30,057 nucleotides of DNA from positions 1 through 30,057 of IMG/VR virus record IMGVR_UViG_3300042540_001146; one strand, given 5' to 3'. Positions 22,990-28,200 of this stretch are shown one piece after another. The stretch's first letter is position 1; every line of letters begins with the position of its first letter. The stretch is from a virus. A program made the position numbers and the translations under genes. Below the pieces are notes generated by a model. The model was not told where the DNA came from, did not search any database, and was given only the letters and a program-made list of their open reading frames with translations.

Positions 22990-23474
22990 GTATCTTAAAT
23001 GTAGGTGAAGTTCAAGCAAACTTCATTAAAAGCACTACCGGAAATACTGCTTTATCGATTGATAGTTCTGGTATAGTTTTAAATTCCAATAGACCAGCAT
23101 TCACTGCCCGAAATATTAGTGCAACAGGAATTCCGATACTGTCTGGAAATATTATTTTAAATACAATAATATTAAATAATGGAAATTATTATAGTACTTC
23201 AACTGGAAATTTTACTGCTCCTGTATCTGGATTATATTATTTTAGTTTTACTGGATTTACTGAAGCAAGTGCAAGTGGAAGTAATAACATAGAAATTAGA
23301 CTTAATAATACAGCAATTGTCAGAACATTTACCAGTGAAACCGTAAATAATTTTCGTCCTTTTGCCACAGAATGTATCATATCACTAGCAACAAATGATA
23401 CTGTAAGACCATATTCTTTTATTGATATACACCCAAATCAAAATCCTGTTTTTACTGGATTTCTCTTAGGATAA
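22986..23474 (+). CDS. C1q/TNF-like small adhesin
   Basis: This 162-aa protein has an N-terminal anchor-like part (MSILNVGEVQANFIKSTTGN) followed by a C1q-like jelly-roll from about residue 35. Key blocks are FTARNISATGIPIL, YYSTSTGNFTAPVSGLYYFS, NIEIRLNNTAIVRTF, TECIISLATNDTV and the closing FTGFLLG. In the C1q family the order G-x-F-T-A-P-x-x-G-x-Y-x-F and the final F-x-G-(F/L)-L-(L/I) are diagnostic. Such domains form trimers and bind ligands. It follows the two adhesin/chaperone cassettes with an ATGA overlap, so it is likely another exchangeable receptor-binding tip. Confidence 0.78.
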   Translation: MSILNVGEVQANFIKSTTGNTALSIDSSGIVLNSNRPAFTARNISATGIPILSGNIILNTIILNNGNYYSTSTGNFTAPVSGLYYFSFTGFTEASASGSNNIEIRLNNTAIVRTFTSETVNNFRPFATECIISLATNDTVRPYSFIDIHPNQNPVFTGFLLG

Positions 23475-23478
23475 AACT

Positions 23479-23748
23479 ATGAACTACACAATCACTTTAA
23501 CAGAAGCACAAGAAAAAGCACTCGCTTATGTTTCTTATGATACACAAGAATGGATTGAAAATGCAGTATATAATAGATGCAGAATTGCGATTGATGAAAT
23601 AGTCGCACTAGAGGTAGAAAGAATTACCTCACAAGGCGGAGAACTTTCGGGAACAAAAGAGGATATAGTTCTTGCCGCACCCATCAAATCTGCCAGAGAA
23701 CGGCAAGAGGAATTTGATTGCCAAAACCCCTTGACACCACCCGCCTGA
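23479..23748 (+). CDS. Small conserved-type phage protein
   Basis: This 89-aa protein starts four bases after the C1q-like gene. It is helical and charged: TITLTEAQEKALAYVSYDTQ, EWIENAVYNRCRIAIDEIVA, LEVERI, and a C-terminal segment GTKEDIVLAAPIKSARERQE. I recognise the style from marine T4-like phages but know no function. By position it could be the helper of the C1q-like adhesin, taking the place of the cassette chaperones, though it lacks their YPP motif. Its last codons overlap the strong sigma70-like promoter at 23731-23759. Confidence 0.75.
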   Translation: MNYTITLTEAQEKALAYVSYDTQEWIENAVYNRCRIAIDEIVALEVERITSQGGELSGTKEDIVLAAPIKSARERQEEFDCQNPLTPPA

Positions 23749-23759
23749 TGCCCTATAAT
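23731..23759 (+). promoter_or_regulatory. Consensus sigma70 promoter (TTGACA-17-TATAAT)
   Basis: TTGACA at 23731-23736 and TATAAT at 23754-23759 are separated by exactly 17 bases, matching the bacterial housekeeping consensus at all twelve positions. It lies at the junction between the late structural block and the small-gene/tRNA island. Expected transcription starts near 23766 and reads into the 61-aa gene at 23786. In T4-like phages such promoters are early promoters used by host polymerase. Confidence 0.85.
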
Positions 23760-23790
23760 ACCTAGGTAATCAAACGAAACGCCTGATGCC
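23742..23790 (+). repeat. 11-base direct repeat around island promoter
   Basis: CGCCTGATGCC occurs at 23742-23752 and 23780-23790, a 38-base offset. The first copy spans the stop codon of the 89-aa gene and the second spans the start codon of the 61-aa gene. The -10 box lies between them. This could be a small duplication or an insertion scar. Confidence 0.8.
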
Positions 23791-23971
23791 TGCCGAAGAG
23801 ACCCTGACCCGCTGTGTTGTTGATACTCTTGCTCGTAAGTTCTACCTGTATTCTAATGAGGGTGGTGAACGAGTTGTAAATTGTGAGACCGTAGACCAGT
23901 TTATGAATGTTCTTGAAGTGGTTCGTGCTCAGGTAAGTGATGATTGTCTTGCATATTCTGATCCCCTTTGA
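23786..23971 (+). CDS. Small hypothetical early protein
   Basis: This 61-aa protein reads MPAEETLTRCVVDTLARKFY, then a short strand region LYSNEGGERVVNC, then a helix (VDQFMNVLEVVRAQVSDD) ending in AYSDPL. I do not recognise a function. It is first in the transcript from the consensus sigma70 promoter at 23731-23759, suggesting early expression. It is followed after three bases by the antitoxin-like gene, so the two may be co-expressed. Confidence 0.7.
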   Translation: MPAEETLTRCVVDTLARKFYLYSNEGGERVVNCETVDQFMNVLEVVRAQVSDDCLAYSDPL

Positions 23972-23974
23972 TAA

Positions 23975-24142
23975 ATGGAAGAGTTTACTGTAGAAGAATT
24001 TCAAGCAGACTTTGATGCTCTTATGAATAGAGTAGAGAACGGAGAGTCTTTTATGATTCATAGCGAACACGGAGATGCTATGATGATTCCTGCACACGAC
24101 GACCTTATCCGAATACACACGGACCACGAAGAAGGTTGTTGA
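23975..24142 (+). CDS. Phd/YefM antitoxin-like small protein
   Basis: This 55-aa protein starts three bases after the previous stop. It reads MEEFTVEEFQADFDALMNRV, then ENGESFMIHSEHGDAMMIPA, then HDDLIRIHTDHEEGC. The pattern of a helix with xxxF/Lxxx(L/M)xxRVxxGE, then two beta strands ending in a hydrophobic (M/V)(I/V)P, is that of the N-terminal DNA-binding fold of Phd/YefM antitoxins. It is shorter than usual (about 80 aa) and lacks most of the toxin-binding tail. No toxin partner is seen next to it. A role in countering a host toxin or in autoregulation is inference. Confidence 0.68.
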   Translation: MEEFTVEEFQADFDALMNRVENGESFMIHSEHGDAMMIPAHDDLIRIHTDHEEGC

Positions 24143-24148
24143 TTTTTT

Positions 24149-24236
24149 GCGAGTGAGACTTGGTAGTCAGAGGGCACTTATAACGCCTTTGCCCCAGATT
24201 AGGGCCTTTGACCTGGTTCGAATCCAGGCACTCGTA
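24149..24236 (+). tRNA. Aberrant tRNA-like element, possible UAU anticodon
   Basis: The acceptor stem GCGAGTG (24149-24155) pairs with CACTCGT (24229-24235), seven pairs with one G-U. The T-arm CCTGG-TTCGAAT-CCAGG (24212-24228) is perfect. Between them the form is odd. The D-arm collapses to GACT-TGGT-AGTC (24157-24168). An anticodon-like loop CTTATAA (24177-24183, anticodon TAT) closes with GGGCA/CGCCT including an A-C mismatch and a G-U. A 23-base insert follows with a GCCC-CAGATTA-GGGC hairpin, like a class II variable arm. Alternatively GGGCA pairs perfectly with TGCCC (24190-24194), leaving a 13-base loop. It may be a degenerate, chimeric or pseudo tRNA; the identity is unsure. Confidence 0.55.
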
Positions 24237-24237
24237 T

Positions 24238-24262
24238 TGCTATTCGTTATTTGCGAATAGCG
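24238..24262 (+). promoter_or_regulatory. Perfect hairpin between tRNA genes
   Basis: GCTATTCG at 24239-24246 pairs with CGAATAGC at 24254-24261 over eight base pairs, with a seven-base loop TTATTTG. It can extend by a T-G pair (24238/24262). There is no U-run, so it is not a typical terminator. It lies exactly between the aberrant tRNA-like element and tRNA-CAT, which suggests an RNA-processing signal. Confidence 0.6.
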
Positions 24263-24265
24263 AAT

Positions 24266-24338
24266 GCTTCTTTACCAATCTGGTGAATGGACCGTTCTCA
24301 TAAAGCGGCGAAGGTGGGTTCGATCCCCTCAAGGAGCA
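24266..24338 (+). tRNA. tRNA with CAT anticodon (Met elongator or Ile2)
   Basis: This is a 73-base cloverleaf. The acceptor GCTTCTT/AAGGAGC has seven pairs with one T-G, and the discriminator is A24338. The D-arm is CCAA-TCTGGTGA-ATGG (one A-A mismatch) after T8-A9. The anticodon arm is CCGTT-CTCATAA-AGCGG, giving anticodon CAT at 24299-24301. The variable loop is CGAAG. The T-arm is GTGGG-TTCGATC-CCCTC with one T-T mismatch. The G1-C72 pair argues against initiator Met. CTCATAA is the loop of both elongator Met and Ile2(CAU, lysidine-modified) tRNAs, and I cannot separate these by eye. Confidence 0.82.
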
Positions 24339-24339
24339 C

Positions 24340-24368
24340 TTGACCTTTATGACTCTTTGAGTTATAAT
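24340..24368 (+). promoter_or_regulatory. Near-consensus sigma70 promoter before tRNA-Leu
   Basis: TTGACC at 24340-24345 and TATAAT at 24363-24368 are separated by exactly 17 bases (11 of 12 consensus positions). Transcription would start near 24375, a few bases upstream of mature tRNA-Leu at 24381, and could continue into the HNH gene. It starts right behind the tRNA-CAT 3' end. Confidence 0.8.
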
Positions 24369-24380
24369 GGTCTCATACAA

Positions 24381-24464
24381 GCGAGTATGGTGGAATCGGT
24401 AGACACACCAGACTTAAAATCTGTTGAGCGTATGCTCGTGCCAGTTCGACCCTGGCTACTCGCA
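24381..24464 (+). tRNA. tRNA-Leu(TAA)
   Basis: This is an 84-base class II tRNA. The acceptor GCGAGTA/TACTCGC is perfect, with discriminator A24464. The D-arm has the Leu-type GGTGGAATCGGTAGACAC. The anticodon arm CCAGA-CTTAAAA-TCTGT gives anticodon TAA at 24415-24417. The variable arm is TGAGCGTATGCTCGT-like with a GAGC/GCTC stem. The T-arm is GCCAG-TTCGACC-CTGGC. CCA is not encoded. UAA reads UUA, a codon this AT-rich phage uses often. Confidence 0.96.
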
Positions 24465-24481
24465 CTCAAAAATATTTGGGT

Positions 24482-24489
24482 TATAAATA
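24482..24489 (+). promoter_or_regulatory. Candidate late promoter before HNH gene
   Basis: An exact TATAAATA lies 29 bases upstream of the ATG at 24511, in the gap after tRNA-Leu. Together with the sigma70 promoter at 24340 it would give both early and late expression of the HNH gene. Confidence 0.42.
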
Positions 24490-24510
24490 TCATTAGATAC
24501 TTGAACCTAT

Positions 24511-24849
24511 ATGCCTTATAAAAACAAAGAAAAGCAAAAAGAATATCAAAAAAAGTGGCACTCTGAACATAAACTTCCAAAAACAAAACAAACTTCTCAT
24601 AATAAGAGAAAACAAATGGTCGAAGAGGCAAAAGATAAACCTTGTGCCATCTGTAAAGTTAAATACCCTCCTTGTGCTATGGATTTACATCATATCGATC
24701 CATCAACAAAAGATATGGGTGGCATATCTGGAATGGTGAGAATGGGTTCTTACCAAAAATTACAAGAAGAGATTGATAAATGTATTCCTTTATGTGCTGT
24801 TTGTCATAGACTACTTCACAACGATCTTGCTGAACTTATTCTAAATTAG
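24511..24849 (+). CDS. HNH endonuclease family protein
   Basis: This 112-aa protein has a very basic, Lys/Gln-rich N-terminus (MPYKNKEKQKEYQKKWHSEH). An HNH zinc-finger core follows at about 50-105: C-x2-C (PCAICKVKYPP), the motif DLHHIDPSTKD, and C-x2-C-H-x3-H (PLCAVCHRLLH). The two CxxC pairs bind structural zinc, and the HH of DLHHID is the catalytic His region. Such small HNH proteins in T4-like phages can be homing endonucleases or DNA-nicking/packaging-linked nucleases. It lies beside tRNA genes, a common mobile-gene neighbourhood. No DNA-target domain is visible beyond the basic tail. Confidence 0.86.
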   Translation: MPYKNKEKQKEYQKKWHSEHKLPKTKQTSHNKRKQMVEEAKDKPCAICKVKYPPCAMDLHHIDPSTKDMGGISGMVRMGSYQKLQEEIDKCIPLCAVCHRLLHNDLAELILN

Positions 24850-24868
24850 TCTCCCATTTCCTACTTAA

Positions 24869-24876
24869 AATAAATA
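24869..24876 (+). promoter_or_regulatory. Candidate late-promoter-like motif
   Basis: AATAAATA lies 28 bases upstream of the ATG at 24897. It has one mismatch to TATAAATA, at the same spacing as the other candidates (26-34 bases). This is a weak call. Confidence 0.3.
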
Positions 24877-24896
24877 TAAGATATTGAAGTATTCAT

Positions 24897-25208
24897 ATGT
24901 CTTTTAAGTACAAAATCACTCACGCATACTGCTGGTACAATAATGGCAGTATGATAGTGAAAATGTACTTCATCAACGAGATTCCCTTTACCTTTGATGA
25001 GCTCCCAGACGGGCACTTATACGACCAAGAACTCTGTAAAACAGCGGACAAATATCGTACATTTGAACCAGAAGATTTATATAAAAACTCTTTCTATCTT
25101 ATAGACGAGGAGGCACATCCTTGCCTGTTTATGATGGACCTAGAAAACCCAGAGGATATGCCCCCAGATGTAGAATATCTTTTTGATGAGGAGGATTTGA
25201 CTTCATAA
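24897..25208 (+). CDS. Acidic hypothetical protein
   Basis: This 103-aa protein begins MSFKYKITHAYCWYNNGSMI and continues with alternating beta-like stretches (VKMYFINEIPFTFDELPDGH). It ends in a very acidic segment (LENPEDMPPDVEYLFDEEDL). I recognise no family. There is no signal peptide or membrane segment. The strong negative charge could suit a DNA-mimic or an inhibitor of a nucleic-acid-binding protein, but nothing in the sequence proves that. It closes the accessory island before the next giant structural gene. Confidence 0.75.
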   Translation: MSFKYKITHAYCWYNNGSMIVKMYFINEIPFTFDELPDGHLYDQELCKTADKYRTFEPEDLYKNSFYLIDEEAHPCLFMMDLENPEDMPPDVEYLFDEEDLTS

Positions 25209-25211
25209 ATA
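25204..25211 (+). promoter_or_regulatory. Candidate late promoter before giant structural gene
   Basis: CATAAATA overlaps the stop codon of the acidic protein and lies 40 bases upstream of the ATG at 25244. It differs from the T4 late consensus at the first base only. It would let the structural gene be expressed late despite the island inserted before it. Confidence 0.38.
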
Positions 25212-25243
25212 AAACATAGAAATAATTTAGAAGTTATAATCCG

Positions 25244-28200
25244 ATGCCTCTGAATAAATTAGACAATTTTATAAAGAATACAGAAGGTCGTATTCTTTAT
25301 GTAAGTCCAAGTGACCTTGATTCTACTGATAGTATTAGTAATCAGGGTAATTCACTTGCCCAACCATTCAAAACGCTGCAGAGAGCACTTTTAGAGGCAG
25401 CAAGATTTTCTTATCAAAAAGGAAATAGTAATGATGAAGTAGAGAAGACCACGATTCTTTTGATGCCTGGTCAACATACGGTTGATAATAGACCCGGTTT
25501 TTCTATAAAAAATGTTGGTGGTACGGCAACAGTAACATCTCCGAGTGGTGCAACATCTGCGGCATCGAGTACATTATCACTCACTCTTGATTCGGTATTT
25601 GACCTCACACAAGAAGATAATATTCTTTATAAGTTTAATAGTGTTAATGGTGGTGTTGTTGTACCCAGAGGAACTTCAATTGTTGGTCTAGATTTAAGAA
25701 AGACCAAGATTCGTCCAAAATATGTCCCAAACCCAACTGATTCTGCTGTTTCAAACTCGGCAATTTTTAGAATCACTGGTGCCTGCTATTTCTGGCAGTT
25801 CTGTATTTTTGATGGTAGCACAGAAGGTACGGTATATACTGACCCAGCAGACTTCTCAGTTAATAATCAATCAGTACCAACATTCTCTCACCACAAACTC
25901 ACCTGCTTTGAGTATGCCGATGGTGTAAATTTAGAAAATACAGGTCTTACTGACCTTGATATGTATTATGCAAAACTGTCTAATGCATTTAATCTTGCAT
26001 CCGGTAGAGATATTGATGATAAGTATCCCGCAAAACCTCTTGGTTTTGAAAAGCAAAGACCCGAATGGGAGATTGTAGGTGCCTTTGCTGCGGACCCAAT
26101 TGAGATTTCTACTATTGAGGCTGGAAGTGGTGGAACACCAAACAGTCAGGTTACGGTTAAGACAACAATACCTCACGAACTTACGGCAGGAACTCCAATC
26201 AAGATTAGTGGAGTTTCGCCAGTAGACTATAATATCTCTACAAAGGTTCAGAGTATTAGTGAAACCGACCCAACAGTCTTTACATATTTACTTCCTAATT
26301 TCCGTCTTAATTTACCAACACCCGGAAATGCATCAAGTGGATTAGTAACGATTGAGACTGATACGGTTTCTGGTGCATCACCTTATATCTTTAATATTTC
26401 CTTGCGTTCTGTTTATGGAATGAACGGAATGCTTGCCGATGGTAGTAAGGCATCGGGATTCCGTTCGATGGTTGTTGCACAATTTACTGGCGTATCTCTA
26501 CAAAAAGATGACCGTGCATTTGTAAGATACAATCCAACAAATAGAAACTATTCGGATAATATTGCCATAACCAGAGTTGCCGGTGCAACTTTATCTTCTC
26601 AGTCATCCTCACTTGGTACAGTTTATCACCTAGAACCATTATCAATTTATAGAAGTGGATGGGAATCCAGTCACATAAAAGCAACGAATGATGCTTTTAT
26701 TCAGATTGTTTCCGTCTTTGCAATTGGATTTAATAAGCACTTTGATGCCGAAAGTGGTGGTGACTTAAGCATTACCAACTCCAACTCAAACTTTGGTCAG
26801 ATTTCACTTGCCTCTGCCGGATTTAAAAAAGAAGCATTTGACAAGGATAATAATGCATTTATTACCTCAATTATTGCTCCCAGAGCAATTGTGGGAGAAG
26901 AAGAAAATGTTGATTGGATTTCATTAGATGTTGGTATAACTACGAATACGACAATAAATCCAGGTCAAAATAGACTTTATCTTTTTGGATTTACTGCCGA
27001 AGATGATGTACCACCAGTCCTGACTCAAGGATATAGAGTTGGTGCAAAGGTAAGTGATAAATTATATTTTACCGCAAACGGAACGGAATATTCGGCAAAT
27101 ATTCTAATGTCCGATGGTGTTACAAGTTCTGTAAAGGAACACACAGTAACTTCTGGACCATCATCTAATATCTTTACGATTGGTACTCACAATATCCAAA
27201 CAGGTGAAAAAGTTATTATTCTGAGTGATGATGGAGACCTGCCAGAAAATATTGTAGAAAATACAGTTTATTATGCAATTCGTGAGTCTTCTACTGAAAT
27301 TAAACTTGCTTCTTCACAATCGGCAGCTATAAATGGTAATGAAATTAATGTTTATTTAGGAACTAATCTAAGAATTCTAAGTAGAGTATCTGATAAAATT
27401 GCCGGTGATGTTGGTCATCCAGTACAGTTTGATACTGCAAATAATCAGTGGTATATTACCACAAATGCAGGTAGTTCCATCTATACTGCATTCACTTCAT
27501 TAGGTGTTGCGGGATTAACCGAAAGAACCGAACCTTCTTATATTAAGAGAATTGCCGACACCAGAAGTCTAGATGAAAAAATCTATAAGATTAGAGTTGT
27601 AATTCCAAAACAACTAGAGAATGCCAAAAATCCCGAGAATGGATTTGTCATTCAGGAATCTAGTTCAACCGGATATCGTGATAATGCTGATTCTAGTCTC
27701 TCTAGTCTTACTACAACGGACTATGATTATAATAGAAATCTAAGTTTTATTGCCAAGTGTACACGAGCTTCTAATACAGTAACGATTATATCGGAACTTC
27801 CACACAATCTTAATGATGGTGATAGTATTATCATCAAAAATGTAACGGACGGTGATGAAAATCCTACCGGTGAAGATGACCTTGGTTATAATGGAACCTT
27901 TACGGTTGAATCTGTTGTTGATGATATGACATTTACATATTTAACAACAAGAACTCCGGGAACTACATTTACAAATAATACAACTGTCAGAACAACTTCG
28001 CTTCCAAGATTTGAAAGAAATGATTTACGTTCAAATCTTTATATTTACAGAAATGAGGTAATCACACCATATATTGAAAATGTTCAGGATGGGGTTTATC
28101 ACCTCTATGTCTTAAGTGCGGATAAGGCAGTTCCAACCGAGTTTACAAATATCAAGTATAGTCAAAATGTTGTTGACTTGTATCCTCAGTTGGATAGAGA

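Noticed and set aside
23762-24127. 121-codon minus-strand open frame opposite the two small early genes
   Set aside because: The plus-strand genes have a consensus promoter, tight spacing and a recognisable antitoxin-like pattern; the minus frame has none of these.
24264-24521. 85-codon forward open frame over the tRNA genes
   Set aside because: It spans tRNA-CAT, a promoter and tRNA-Leu, which fully explain the sequence.
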